From NCBI GenBank assembly GCA_028819215.1, contig JAPPMG010000013.1, forward strand, positions 1-58,918: a DNA stretch of 58,918 bases, in the 5' to 3' direction. Under the pieces are notes generated by a model. That model made no database searches, was not told the DNA's origin, and worked only from the letters and a program-made list of their open reading frames with translations. This stretch comes from Bryobacterales bacterium. GTDB taxonomy: Bacteria; Acidobacteriota; Terriglobia; Bryobacterales; UBA6623. A program made the translations under genes and the position numbers. Below are positions 25,980-39,488 of this stretch, one piece after another; the first letter of the stretch is position 1; the number at the start of each line of letters is the position of its first letter.

Positions 25980-27317
25980 ATGCGATTCTTGCTAGCCGCT
26001 GCGCTCCTCCTTGCCGGCTGTACGGCCTCAGTGGACGACGAGCCGCCCCTGAACTTTGTCGTCATCATGGCCGATGACCTCGGCTATGGCGACCTGTCCA
26101 CCTACGGCGGCTGGATCGACGTTCCCAACCTCGATCGAATGGCTTCCGAGGGTCTCAAGTTCACAGACTTCCACTCCAACGGTGCCGTCTGCAGCCCCAC
26201 GCGCGCCGCGCTGTTGACAGGGCGCTACCAGCAGCGTGCCGGGGTGCCGGTGGTGATCTTCGCGCCTGAGGACCGGCCCACCCACGTGGACGGCCTGCAG
26301 GATATCGAATGGACGTTCGCCGAAGCTTTCCAAGAGGCGGGTTACGCCACAGCTATCTTCGGCAAATGGCACCTGGGGTACTACCCGCAATACAATCCGA
26401 CGCGCCACGGTTTCGCGGAATTCAAGGGCTACGTCAGCGGCAATGTCGATTTTTTCTCTCACGTTGACGGCGCTGGGCGGTTCGACTGGTGGCACGGCGC
26501 AGAGCACTCGGACGAGCGAGGCTACGTGACAACGCTGATCAACCAGCACGCCGTGCGCTTCCTTGAGGACCGCGGAAGCGAGCCGTTTTGCCTGTACCTC
26601 GCGCACGAAGCGCCGCACTTCCCCTACCAAGGACCCGACGACGACCCGGCCGGATTCCGCAAGGTGGGCGGATTCTCGGGTCGCCAAGAGCTCTCTGACG
26701 AGCAGCTCAAGCAGAAGTATTACGAGATGGTCGCCGAAATGGATCGCGGCGTTGGCGCGATACTCGACACGCTGAGCCGCTTGGGCATCGCCGAGCGCAC
26801 GCTCGTGCTGTTCTTCTCCGACAACGGCGCGACCCCCGATGGCAGCAATGGCGTGCTGCGCGGTCACAAGGGCTCGGTCTGGGAGGGAGGGCACCGTGTG
26901 CCGGCCATCGCATGGCGGCCCGGGGCGATCCAAGCCGGCAGCCAAACTGACCAGCTGGCCACTACGATGGACATCTGGCCAACCATTGCCGGACTCGGCG
27001 GCATCGACGCCAAGCAGGGCCGGCCGCTGGACGGCGTCAGCATGGTCCAAACCCTGCGGGGATCAAGCGTAGAGCGCGGCCCGGTGTTCTGGAGCTTCAT
27101 GGACGGGTTGGCGATGCGCGACGGCAACTGGAAGCTGGTGGCCGGCGAAGATGGCGACGAACAGCCGAAGCTGTTCGATCTCGCTACTGACTTGGCGGAA
27201 CAGACCAATCTCGCCGAACAGGAGCCGGAGCGGACAGCAACGATGCTGCAGCAGGCACGGGATTGGTTGCAAGAAGTCGAAGCGAGCGCCACAGCGCAGC
27301 CATCGACGAGTCGCTAG
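25980..27317 (+). CDS. type I sulfatase, lipoprotein
   Basis: A 445-residue arylsulfatase-family enzyme. A lipoprotein signal ends in LLAGC (Cys14), placing it on a membrane. The N-terminal metal site VIMADDLGYGDLSTYG and the formylglycine motif CSPTR at 71-75, followed by AALLTGR, are canonical for type I sulfatases. GKWHLGY and the C-terminal metal ligands in LFFSDNGATPDG are present, so the enzyme looks active. The catalytic Cys must be matured by a formylglycine-generating enzyme not found here. With the GH29 fucosidase at 38002 it could desulfate fucose-rich polysaccharide, but the substrate cannot be read from sequence. Confidence 0.92.
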   Translation: MRFLLAAALLLAGCTASVDDEPPLNFVVIMADDLGYGDLSTYGGWIDVPNLDRMASEGLKFTDFHSNGAVCSPTRAALLTGRYQQRAGVPVVIFAPEDRPTHVDGLQDIEWTFAEAFQEAGYATAIFGKWHLGYYPQYNPTRHGFAEFKGYVSGNVDFFSHVDGAGRFDWWHGAEHSDERGYVTTLINQHAVRFLEDRGSEPFCLYLAHEAPHFPYQGPDDDPAGFRKVGGFSGRQELSDEQLKQKYYEMVAEMDRGVGAILDTLSRLGIAERTLVLFFSDNGATPDGSNGVLRGHKGSVWEGGHRVPAIAWRPGAIQAGSQTDQLATTMDIWPTIAGLGGIDAKQGRPLDGVSMVQTLRGSSVERGPVFWSFMDGLAMRDGNWKLVAGEDGDEQPKLFDLATDLAEQTNLAEQEPERTATMLQQARDWLQEVEASATAQPSTSR

Positions 27318-27638
27318 GATTGCTGTCCATACCCTGACGTCGCCGAAACGTCGCACGCGCCCGGCAACCAATTGCGGACGGACCGCGTCTGGGCGCGAAC
27401 GGCAGTCAGATGTAGTCAGGGCCTCACGGAAGTTGCGGTTGCGGCAGGTCGAAACTGCTCATCTCCGCACGCGATTTAGCGAGCAGTGCCTCAGGACTTC
27501 GAAGCACTCGCACGGGCAAGCTCGGGCCAGCGCTCTCCGGATTCGGCTAGCTAGCGCTAGAGTCAACACGCGGCAAGGCTCCGTCAAGCGAGCATGGGTG
27601 CCGACTGCTCTTCACAAACGGAAACTCCTCCGGATTAT
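27318..27638. other. intergenic stretch before module copy 2
   Basis: No gene or tRNA is seen in these 321 bases. The final 25 bases are AT-rich and lead into the promoter at 27639. Confidence 0.5.
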
Positions 27639-27667
27639 TTGACAATGTCATGAGAATACGGTAATAT
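27639..27667 (+). promoter_or_regulatory. promoter and operator-like repeat of module copy 2
   Basis: TTGACA (27639-27644), a 17-base spacer and TAATAT (27662-27667) make a strong sigma70-like promoter. The -35 lies in a partial palindrome, TGACAATGTCA, and a third TTGACA half-site begins at 27669. The same half-site forms the palindrome of module copy 1, so both may be bound by related regulators. The start site would be near 27674, about 175 bases before the regulator ATG. Confidence 0.65.
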
Positions 27668-27679
27668 TTTGACATTTTC

Positions 27680-27844
27680 GTGAACGACCTTCGGAAGATC
27701 AAAGCAGTCACCGCGTCGCTCTTTGCGCCTTGGCAGGCAGTCGGGCCAGCCAACGACGCCCATCAGCGCCACCTGGAAGCCGACGGGCATCAGCAGCCTT
27801 GGACTACCCAGTCCGTTTTGGCCAACCGTGCGCAGCGGGGATAG
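27680..27844 (+). CDS. possible small upstream ORF (54 residues)
   Basis: A GTG-initiated frame reading NDLRKIKAVTASLFAPWQAV and ending in a TAG only four bases before the regulator ATG at 27849. It begins directly after the predicted transcription start and fills the whole leader, so it could couple or regulate translation of the regulator. It has no recognised motif and no RBS, and could be chance. Confidence 0.3.
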   Translation: MNDLRKIKAVTASLFAPWQAVGPANDAHQRHLEADGHQQPWTTQSVLANRAQRG

Positions 27845-27848
27845 CACC

Positions 27849-29027
27849 ATGTCGTCCAGCCACCTCAGTCCCGCCCATATCGGCTCCCGCCTGCGCACTG
27901 CGCGGGAAGCGGCAGGAATGACGCAGGCCAAGGCCGCTGCCCTCGTTGGCTTGGCTAGGACTTCGCTAGTCGCAGTAGAAAGGGGCGAACGAAGAGCCCG
28001 TACGAGAGAACTGCAGCGCCTTGCGCGAGCCTACAGCACCACCGTCAACACGATCCTACGTCGTGAGGCGACGTTCGTTGAGTTCACACCGCGCTACCGC
28101 AAGCTCGCCGCCTTCGCGGAGCCGCACTGCTCGGAAGCGGCTGAGCTATTCGAGCGATTGGTCCGGGCTGAAGTCGAGCTCGAGAGTCTGTTGGGTGTTC
28201 GCCGGAGCTTCAACTACCCACCAGAGCGGCCGCTTCTGGGCGGTGATGTCGTTCGCCAGGCCGAGCAAGATGCGACAGAGCTCAGACACTGGCTCGGACT
28301 TGGCCTGGCCCCTATCCGCGACATGCTGAGTTTGCTTGAACTTGACTTGGGGCTGCGAGTGTACATCCGCCCCCTAGCCTCGGACGTGTCCGGGCTCTAC
28401 GCATGCGAGGACACCTGCGGCGCCTGCATGCTCCTCAATGCGGAGCACTCTGTTGGGTGCCGCAACCTGACTGCGGCGCGCGGGCTCGGGCATTTCATGT
28501 CGAGCCGCGGAACACCTTCGATCATGCGCGCCGAAAGACCCGGAAAGTCGCCAGGCGAGCGGTACGCAGATGTCTTCGGGCGGACCTTGCTGACGCCGGT
28601 TAGGACCCTCACCCAGAGGTTCCGCGAGATTGTGGCAGGGTCCAGCCGGCTCACGCGCCAGCACGTTAACGTGCTGGCCGGTTACTTCGGGGTGTCGCCA
28701 GACGCAATGGTCCGACGGCTTGAGGAGGTCGGAATGGCTAGGCAGGGCACGTGGGACTGGTTCAACGAGAACGGCGGGATCCTGGATCAAGATGGGTTGG
28801 AGGCTCCCGCCGGCTCGGCCGCGCAATCTATAGCACCACTATCCGCGCCTAGATTGAACACTCTGCGGATCGATCTGCTCGCGGCCGAAGCCTGGCGGAC
28901 GGAACTGCTCAGCGAGGGCCAGCTAGCCGCGCTGTTGCAGCTCGGTCGCATCCAGCTTCGGGAACTCCTTGACGCTGCGCAAGAGGAGAGGAGTGCGGCG
29001 GATGGTGCCCCGGAACTGCCTGGTTGA
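27849..29027 (+). CDS. XRE regulator with inactive ImmA-like domain (module copy 2)
   Basis: A 392-residue homologue of the protein at 20636-21787. The XRE helix-turn-helix is at residues 11-65 (GSRLRTAREAAGMTQAKAAA). The ImmA-like region includes LLELDLGLRVYIRPLASDVS and ACMLLNAEHSV. The HExGH zinc motif is again lost, reading RGLGH at 211-215, the same alignment position as in copy 1. The C-terminal LLSEGQLAALLQLGRIQL again looks like a UPF0175 helix-turn-helix. ATG 27849 is chosen from homology; the frame is open back to 27723. It overlaps the PIN gene by 26 bases. Sequence divergence from copy 1 is large, so the duplication is old or both were acquired separately. Confidence 0.83.
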   Translation: MSSSHLSPAHIGSRLRTAREAAGMTQAKAAALVGLARTSLVAVERGERRARTRELQRLARAYSTTVNTILRREATFVEFTPRYRKLAAFAEPHCSEAAELFERLVRAEVELESLLGVRRSFNYPPERPLLGGDVVRQAEQDATELRHWLGLGLAPIRDMLSLLELDLGLRVYIRPLASDVSGLYACEDTCGACMLLNAEHSVGCRNLTAARGLGHFMSSRGTPSIMRAERPGKSPGERYADVFGRTLLTPVRTLTQRFREIVAGSSRLTRQHVNVLAGYFGVSPDAMVRRLEEVGMARQGTWDWFNENGGILDQDGLEAPAGSAAQSIAPLSAPRLNTLRIDLLAAEAWRTELLSEGQLAALLQLGRIQLRELLDAAQEERSAADGAPELPG

Positions 29028-29631
29028 CTCCGGTGCTCCAATGCTGGCTGACACCAGCGTGGTCATCAATCTCGACGCAACCGGCTACTTCGATCAGATC
29101 TTGGGCGCGGTGCCCAACCGCTTGCTGATATCTGAGGATGTTCAAAACGAAGTGCGGCGCGGAGAAGCCGGGAGAGCCCATGAAGAGAATGCCATTTGGG
29201 CAATCATCGAACGTGGCCAAGCGAAGGTCGCAGCGCTCACGAGCGACGGACTGGAGCGATTTCGAAGTCTTACAGGCGGCCGAGCAAGTGAGACTCTCGG
29301 AGATGGTGAAGCAGCGACCATCGCGTGTGCTCTTTCCCTAGGGGCGATTGCTCTCATCAACGAAAGGAAGGCCCTCCGTATCAGCGCGGAACGGTTCCCC
29401 TCGCTTGAGACAGCCACCACTGTGGATGTCCTTGCGCTCCCCCAAGTCCAATCCAATCTTGGTCTGAGCAGGCTCTCGGAGGCAGTGTTCCATGCTCTGA
29501 CGCGGGCTCGCATGCGAGTGCCGCCGCATTCCCTTCCGTGGGTAGTGGATCTGATCGGTGCAGACAACGTGGGCAAGTGCAATTCGCTACCGCGCTCGGT
29601 TCGGCTGCCCGGTAGTGGGGCTCCAAGTTAG
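29002..29631 (+). CDS. PIN-domain protein, DUF3368-like (module copy 2)
   Basis: A 209-residue homologue of the PIN protein at 20053. It carries PMLADTSVVINLDATG (first Asp), SETLGDGEAATIACALS (central Glu) and a counterpart of the third site that reads GAIALINERKALRI. There the Asp of copy 1 (VIDEKK) is Asn, so one catalytic acid is replaced. The C-terminal segment VFHALTRARMRVPPHSLPWV matches copy 1 closely. ATG 29002 has AGGAG about nine bases upstream, inside the regulator gene, and overlaps its stop by 26 bases. As in copy 1, the coupling suggests a toxin translated together with its controlling protein. Confidence 0.75.
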   Translation: MVPRNCLVDSGAPMLADTSVVINLDATGYFDQILGAVPNRLLISEDVQNEVRRGEAGRAHEENAIWAIIERGQAKVAALTSDGLERFRSLTGGRASETLGDGEAATIACALSLGAIALINERKALRISAERFPSLETATTVDVLALPQVQSNLGLSRLSEAVFHALTRARMRVPPHSLPWVVDLIGADNVGKCNSLPRSVRLPGSGAPS

Positions 29632-29950
29632 CTCCTCCGAGGGCACATGCTAAAGCGCTCTTCCCTGCAAGCCGCTCAACAGGCTCGCGAAGGCCAGCCG
29701 CCAAGCCGGACCTAGGCGCCTGATCTGTTTTCCCACTGTCGCAGTGGGGCGGAGTCGGAGCCGACCGAGAGTCGGTGGCAACGTTGGCTGTCCTTCGATG
29801 AGGCCAGCGAGATGAAAGCTGGAACCCGGTGTGCGGTGGATAGGCGCCTCGTCACCCAAGGCAGGGGCGCAGGCTCGTCCTCTGTGCGAGGGCTCTCCGT
29901 AGCGCAATGTAGATCCCGAACCTGTCAATCTGCCGAAGCCGGAGACGACT
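29632..29950. other. intergenic region with a small perfect hairpin
   Basis: The stretch separates two convergent genes and has no gene I can support. At 29732-29748 CCCACTG and CAGTGGG form a perfect seven-base stem around TCG. It lacks a following T-run on either strand, so it is only a weak terminator candidate. Confidence 0.4.
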
Positions 29951-31843
29951 CTACGCAGCTTCGAAATCGAGGTTCTTGGTGATGCGAATACCCTGCTCAG
30001 AGAACAGGTCCAGAAAGTCTCGCGTCCGTTGCCTCGCAGTTTCCTCCTCCTCAACCGTCAGGTTGACGTTGAGCAGGTCGACCATCCAAGGGGCCTTCTG
30101 GCCGCATTTCACGTAATCGCCGACAACGATGCGCGAGACGGGTAGAGTCGTGCCTTTCGAGTCGTCGTGAACGTCGACGTCTCTTGCCTGGCGAAGCTTC
30201 GCGAACTCTTCAGCGAGCAGACGCGAGAACATCTCTTCGGTAAACGGATCGCCCGCCTCAGCACCGGTTTCCTCGTCTGCGGCAGTGAGGGTCGCGTTCT
30301 TGTGCAGCCATTCCCAAAGGATGCTGAGCCGGATCTCCCCTGTCGCCATGTCCTCCATCAGATACAGCACGTCTTCGTTGCCGAAGAAGTCTGCGGGCTT
30401 CAGGGCCGCCGCCTGGAACCCCTGCTCGAAGGCGTTGCCATATTGGACGGCCACGCTGATTAGGTCTCGGGCTCCACGGACGGTTCGGGGCGCAGGCTCG
30501 AGAAGCACCAAACCGTCGGCGTCGGCATCGGTGTACGTAAGGGCTGGGAACGAGCGGCCCGCTTGGTTCGCCTGGCCCGCTCTCTCCCAGACCGGCCGAA
30601 TGATATGCACCATCTTCCAGTGGGCGACCCACTTGCCGCTGGCTCCCTCTCTTTGTTCGCGCTCGGCGCCGAGAGTCGCCTTCTGCATGCTCGCGGACAC
30701 GCCCTCCGCGGAGCCGACCGGAATGTTTGGCTCCATGCCGCCCTGCCAAAGCGCGCACTGGCCCTGCTCATCGGGAGTGTTGGTGGCTCGCCGCACACGG
30801 TCCTCGTAGTTCCGCATGTAGCCGTAGGTCATCACCACGGCATCGATGTTCGGGTGGATGAAGCCGGGATGCCAGGCCATTGCGTCGGCCACGCTGTTGA
30901 TGTAGTCCCAGCGCCCGGTATTGAATCCCACGAACCGGTTCCCCAGTGCCGCCCGGATCTCCATCAACTGAAACGCGGCCTCGATTTGCTCGACCAAGAC
31001 ATAGGTCTTGATCGCCCCGCTCTGAAGGCCCAACGACGACTCGATCCCGCCGAGAATCTCGTGCCATAGCGCGGCTTCTTCGGCCGTCTGGATCTTCGGA
31101 AGGTAGAGAACCAAGCTCGAGCCCTCGTTCGCCAAGGTCTGATGATTTCCAGTGGCGTAGAGGGCGGCATCGACGATCGATGCGGAAAAGCCGCTGCCGT
31201 CGGTGTTGCGAATGTGACGGTCCTCCAAGTGAAGACCGCGCGCCCGGAAGATCTTGGTGGTGAAGTCAAGCTGTCGTTGCCAGTCTTCGATGATCTTGTG
31301 TCCGAAGAAACCTTCCCCCCATTTGTTCATCTCCCCTGCGACAGCCTCTGCGGCCTTGAGGAAGATCGGATCCCTGGCGAACGCCAGGCGCAGGTTTCGC
31401 TGGTTTTCGAGCGACATGGTCTCGATCTGGCCCAAGGCATCCTCGCCATCGAACATCCACCCGTCCGCGCCAGAAAGAAGTGCGTAAGCCACGTTCCGGA
31501 TGCTCTTTTCGATCGGAGATCGAGGCTTCGCGCCAGGACCAGTACCCTGTATCCACTGGCACTGCAGGTCGTCCGGGATCGCCGACCCTGTAAAGCGCCC
31601 CGCCCGCGCGTCGCTAACCTTGATCTGTGTGCGCGGAATCGTCGCTTCCGGATCCAAGAACTGAATCCTTTCCGCATTCTGAGCGCGGCGGCGGCGGCGC
31701 TCCAATCTGGCCTGCATCAAGTCCTTGCGTTCGCGATCGAGCGCAGCCAATCCTGCGATCACGTCGAGAGCCTTGGGCGTGAATACGTCAGCGTATCGTT
31801 CCAGAACGCCCGCTCTGGTGTCCAACACATCGAAATTTGACAT
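29951..31843 (-). CDS. aceB: malate synthase, AceB (MSA) type
   Basis: A 630-residue malate synthase that condenses glyoxylate with acetyl-CoA to malate. The family order is clear: GWMFDGEDALGQIETMSLEN near 128-147, the catalytic-Arg segment FRARGLHLEDRHI near 199-211, LVLYLPKIQTAEEAALW, VLVEQIEAAFQLMEI near 282-296, the signature GFNTGRWDYI near 306-315, then GGMEPNIPV and KWVAHWKMVHIIRP. It is about 100 residues longer than Escherichia coli AceB, mostly in the N-terminal and C-terminal parts. ATG 31843 is preferred; the frame stays open to 32134 but reads Arg/Pro/Ser-rich non-family sequence. No isocitrate lyase gene is in the window. Confidence 0.87.
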   Translation of the reverse strand: MSNFDVLDTRAGVLERYADVFTPKALDVIAGLAALDRERKDLMQARLERRRRRAQNAERIQFLDPEATIPRTQIKVSDARAGRFTGSAIPDDLQCQWIQGTGPGAKPRSPIEKSIRNVAYALLSGADGWMFDGEDALGQIETMSLENQRNLRLAFARDPIFLKAAEAVAGEMNKWGEGFFGHKIIEDWQRQLDFTTKIFRARGLHLEDRHIRNTDGSGFSASIVDAALYATGNHQTLANEGSSLVLYLPKIQTAEEAALWHEILGGIESSLGLQSGAIKTYVLVEQIEAAFQLMEIRAALGNRFVGFNTGRWDYINSVADAMAWHPGFIHPNIDAVVMTYGYMRNYEDRVRRATNTPDEQGQCALWQGGMEPNIPVGSAEGVSASMQKATLGAEREQREGASGKWVAHWKMVHIIRPVWERAGQANQAGRSFPALTYTDADADGLVLLEPAPRTVRGARDLISVAVQYGNAFEQGFQAAALKPADFFGNEDVLYLMEDMATGEIRLSILWEWLHKNATLTAADEETGAEAGDPFTEEMFSRLLAEEFAKLRQARDVDVHDDSKGTTLPVSRIVVGDYVKCGQKAPWMVDLLNVNLTVEEEETARQRTRDFLDLFSEQGIRITKNLDFEAA

Positions 31844-32420
31844 CAGCACAAGACTACTACAAGGCAGGTTCCGCAGAAAATTCCGGAACGCGGCCCTCGG
31901 GCCGGGCTCGAAGGTGAGCGCTTTGTCACGGAACGATTCTCGGGCGGACGGACTTGAGCTTCCTGTGCGATGGGGCAGCCGTAGAATGTCCGGAGGGAGA
32001 GCGTCGCGCGCAAGACAACCCGCGCTGGGACTTTGTGCGGGACACTCGCTCTGTTCGCGAGGATCGCGAAGGCGCGGAAGGATGGCACGAAGCCCGCCTT
32101 CTGCGGCTAGCGGTGGCCTGCGCGTTTGCACCATGGGATCCCAACGTGGTGGGGCCGAAGCCTGCGTTCAAGCACTGGGCGCAACGATATGTTGCAGAAC
32201 TCCACAGAAAATGATGCCCCACAAGAGCCGCCTCCGAGTTCGACGCGTAAGTCCGCGCGGCGATCAGTCCGCCACGGTACCCGACATGCACCAGCTGGGC
32301 CATCTTCTCGGGCTCGAGGCACCAGATCTTCGGGCACCTGTCGGCAATCAATCGCAAGGAAGCCGACGCGACGGGAAGTGGGGACTCCATATCTGGAGCG
32401 GCATCGCCTACAATGCGGGC
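31844..32420. other. divergent intergenic region with a doubtful ORF
   Basis: The region separates malate synthase from the DUF29 gene. A plus-strand frame from TTG 31954 to 32214 (86 residues, ending AFKHWAQRYVAELHRK) has coding-like composition but no RBS and no motif I know. I cannot support it firmly. No strong promoter hexamers were identified. Confidence 0.3.
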
Positions 32421-33080
32421 ATGCCTGCGGGAGCGTCGCTTCGGGATCAGACCGCCGCAGCGGTTGGTGGGACCCGTGCGCGGTCGCTCTACTTCGACGA
32501 CGTCTGGACTTGGTCGCGGAGGCAGGTCGCCGCGTTGCGGCGGGGCGACTGGGCCGCGCTTGACCTCGAGAACGTGATCGAGGAGATCGAGGACGTGGGC
32601 AGCCGACACTCCGACGCGTGGACATCGTACTGCACGAACGTCATCTCCCACTTGCTAAAGATCGAGCTCAGCGGGTCGGGTGAGGACTTCCGCCACTGGA
32701 GCGAGGAGATCGAGGCGTGGCGCGACTCGATGTTCGACGTGCTGGCCGACAATCCGGGGATGAAGCACGAGCTTCCCGGCCTGCTGGCCAAGGCATGGAA
32801 GCGAGGACGAAGGGATGCGGTCAGGGAACTGGTCAAGCACGGTGGGGCGGCAGAGGCGGCGGTCGAGAGGCGCCTGCGACAGAGCTGGGAACTCCAGCTG
32901 CCGCAGGAATGCCCTTACAGCCTGGTGGAGATTGCGGGCTACGACACCCGCGACAAGCAGGCCGTTCCAGAGCCGGAAGTGTGGCCCGTGCCCGTTGCGC
33001 GCGTCCTGAACGAACGGCTGGGCACGAACTACCCCCTCCGGCCGCGATCCCCGGAGCGCAGAGGCGGCCGCGGGAGCTGA
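32421..33080 (+). CDS. DUF29 family protein
   Basis: A 219-residue protein that matches the DUF29 pattern. It has LYFDDVWTWSRRQVAALRRG, the highly characteristic LDLENVIEEIEDVG, then a helical region SYCTNVISHLLKIEL with a Trp-rich stretch (WSEEIEAWR). DUF29 proteins are usually 140-150 residues, common in cyanobacteria and often present in several copies; their function is unknown. This one is longer, with an extra C-terminal part that includes SLVEIAGYDTRDKQAVPEPE. I chose ATG 32421 because family similarity begins there; the frame is open far upstream without family sequence. Confidence 0.8.
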   Translation: MPAGASLRDQTAAAVGGTRARSLYFDDVWTWSRRQVAALRRGDWAALDLENVIEEIEDVGSRHSDAWTSYCTNVISHLLKIELSGSGEDFRHWSEEIEAWRDSMFDVLADNPGMKHELPGLLAKAWKRGRRDAVRELVKHGGAAEAAVERRLRQSWELQLPQECPYSLVEIAGYDTRDKQAVPEPEVWPVPVARVLNERLGTNYPLRPRSPERRGGRGS

Positions 33081-33224
33081 GCAGCTTCTCCGGAACGCCG
33101 TCAATCCATTGCACCGGGCAGAGGCCCGCGCGGTCGCGTACGGCGGGGAATCGATAATGGCGAAGTGCGCTCCGTGGCTCCGGGCGGGTAGCCCAAACCG
33201 TACACTAGACACAAAGGCACGCTG

Positions 33225-36497
<3,273 letters not shown>

Positions 36498-36501
36498 TCC
36501 G

Positions 36502-37950
<1,449 letters not shown>

Positions 37951-38001
37951 CTCCCTGCTGGCGCCGCCCCCGCGTCACACCTCGATTCGGAGACTACAAC
38001 A

Positions 38002-39453
38002 ATGCGAACCAGACTCACCCGTCGGGCCTTCATGGCGGCAGCCGGTGCCGGCGCGATCCACGGATGCAGGAACGGCTCGGACCAACAGTCCGCGACCGCC
38101 GGCAAGTTCGAACCCAATTGGGAATCCATTCGAACTCACCAACTGCCGCAGTGGTACGACGACGCCAAGCTGGGCATCTTCGTGCATTGGGGCCTGTATT
38201 CGGTCCCCGCTTGGGCCACGCCGACGGGCGAGCTCGGCGAGATTGACTTCACTCAGTGGTTCGCCAACAACCCCTACGCCGAGTGGTACCTCAACTCGCT
38301 GCGGATCGCTGGCTCGCCCACTCAGGAGCACCACCGCGAGACCTACGGCGAAGACTTCGACTACGTGGAGTTCGCGCCGCAATTCAACGAGGCGCTCAAG
38401 GCGTGGGATCCCGCCGCCATGGCCGGCCTGTTCGCCGATGCCGGAGCGCGTTACGTCGTCTTGACGACCAAGCATCACGATGGCTTCACCCTCTGGCCCA
38501 GCGAGATCGAGAATCCGAACTTGCCCGAGGGGCGCAGGTCTACCGAGCGCGATGTCGTGGGCGAGCTGACCGCCGCGGTCAAGGCCGCGCAGATGCGCAT
38601 GGGCTTTTACTACTCCGGCGGCTTGGACTGGAGCTTCAACGCCGAGCCGATCGACACTCTCGAGAAGGTCTGGGGCACCATCATCCACACGCAGCAATTC
38701 GCTGACTACGCTGACGCTCACTGGCGCGAGCTGATCGCCAAGTACGATCCAACCATCCTGTGGAACGACATCGGGTACCCGGAACAGGCTGACCTCGCCC
38801 AGATCGTGGCCGACTTCTACAACACCCGCCCCGACGGCCTGATCAACAACCGCTTCGAGATCGGCAAGGAGGGAGCGCCCCAGCGGCACCACGACTTCAC
38901 CACTCCCGAGTACGCCAAGATGGACGAAATCACGGACTACAAGTGGGAGACCTGCCGCGGGCTCGGATTCTCGTTCGGCTACAACCGCGTCGAGACCGCC
39001 GAGCACACCATCGGGGAAGCCGAGCTGATCCACCTGCTGGCCGACATCGTGAGCAAGAACGGCAACTTGCTGCTCAACGCGGGTCCAATGCCGGACGGCA
39101 CCATCCCCGAGCTGCAAGCCAGCCGCTTGCGGACCCTCGGCACCTGGCTGCGCAAGAACGGCGATGCCATCTACGGGACTCGTCCTTGGAACAGGGCGAA
39201 CGGCGAGACGGGCGACGGGATCCCCGTGCGCTTCACGTCCAAGGGTGGCGCCGTTTACGCCATCGTCCTCGGCCAACCGACGTCGAACACCATCACGCTC
39301 GATTTGGGCACGGATAGCATGGACGTGAATGTCACGGTAGTCGGAGAAGCCCAAGCGCCGACGGCGGCCATCGCCAACGGCACGCTCACGGTGACTTTGG
39401 CAGAGCCACTACCGGAGGGACATGCCCACGCGCTGCGTATCGAACGTGGGTAG
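38002..39453 (+). CDS. alpha-L-fucosidase, GH29
   Basis: A 483-residue glycoside hydrolase. A twin-arginine signal with a possible lipobox (TRRAFMAAAGAGAIHGC) directs export. The GH29 catalytic barrel shows WYDDAKLGIFVHWGLYSVPA, WFANNPYAEWY, YVVLTTKHHDGFTLWPS, YYSGGLDWSF and the nucleophile-containing DPTILWNDIGYP. NGNLLLNAGPMPDGTI follows, then a short beta domain. It should release alpha-L-fucose from glycans. It follows the DUF1501 gene by 51 bases and the sulfatase lies about 11 kb upstream, so sulfated fucans or fucosylated glycans are plausible substrates. No active-site loss is seen. Confidence 0.93.
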   Translation: MRTRLTRRAFMAAAGAGAIHGCRNGSDQQSATAGKFEPNWESIRTHQLPQWYDDAKLGIFVHWGLYSVPAWATPTGELGEIDFTQWFANNPYAEWYLNSLRIAGSPTQEHHRETYGEDFDYVEFAPQFNEALKAWDPAAMAGLFADAGARYVVLTTKHHDGFTLWPSEIENPNLPEGRRSTERDVVGELTAAVKAAQMRMGFYYSGGLDWSFNAEPIDTLEKVWGTIIHTQQFADYADAHWRELIAKYDPTILWNDIGYPEQADLAQIVADFYNTRPDGLINNRFEIGKEGAPQRHHDFTTPEYAKMDEITDYKWETCRGLGFSFGYNRVETAEHTIGEAELIHLLADIVSKNGNLLLNAGPMPDGTIPELQASRLRTLGTWLRKNGDAIYGTRPWNRANGETGDGIPVRFTSKGGAVYAIVLGQPTSNTITLDLGTDSMDVNVTVVGEAQAPTAAIANGTLTVTLAEPLPEGHAHALRIERG

Positions 39454-39488
39454 GGCAACCGCCGTAGCGCGACAGCAGACTCGCGAGG

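Noticed and set aside
29732..29748. Hairpin CCCACTG-TCG-CAGTGGG as a rho-independent terminator
   Set aside because: Stem is good but no T-run follows on either strand, so it is kept only as a note in the intergenic entry.
31846..32134. N-terminal extension of malate synthase
   Set aside because: Reads low-complexity Arg/Pro/Ser sequence unlike any malate synthase N-terminus; the family part begins at ATG 31843.
37975..39354. 459-codon minus-strand frame opposite the fucosidase
   Set aside because: The GH29 motifs on the plus strand are unambiguous; this frame is an antisense shadow.
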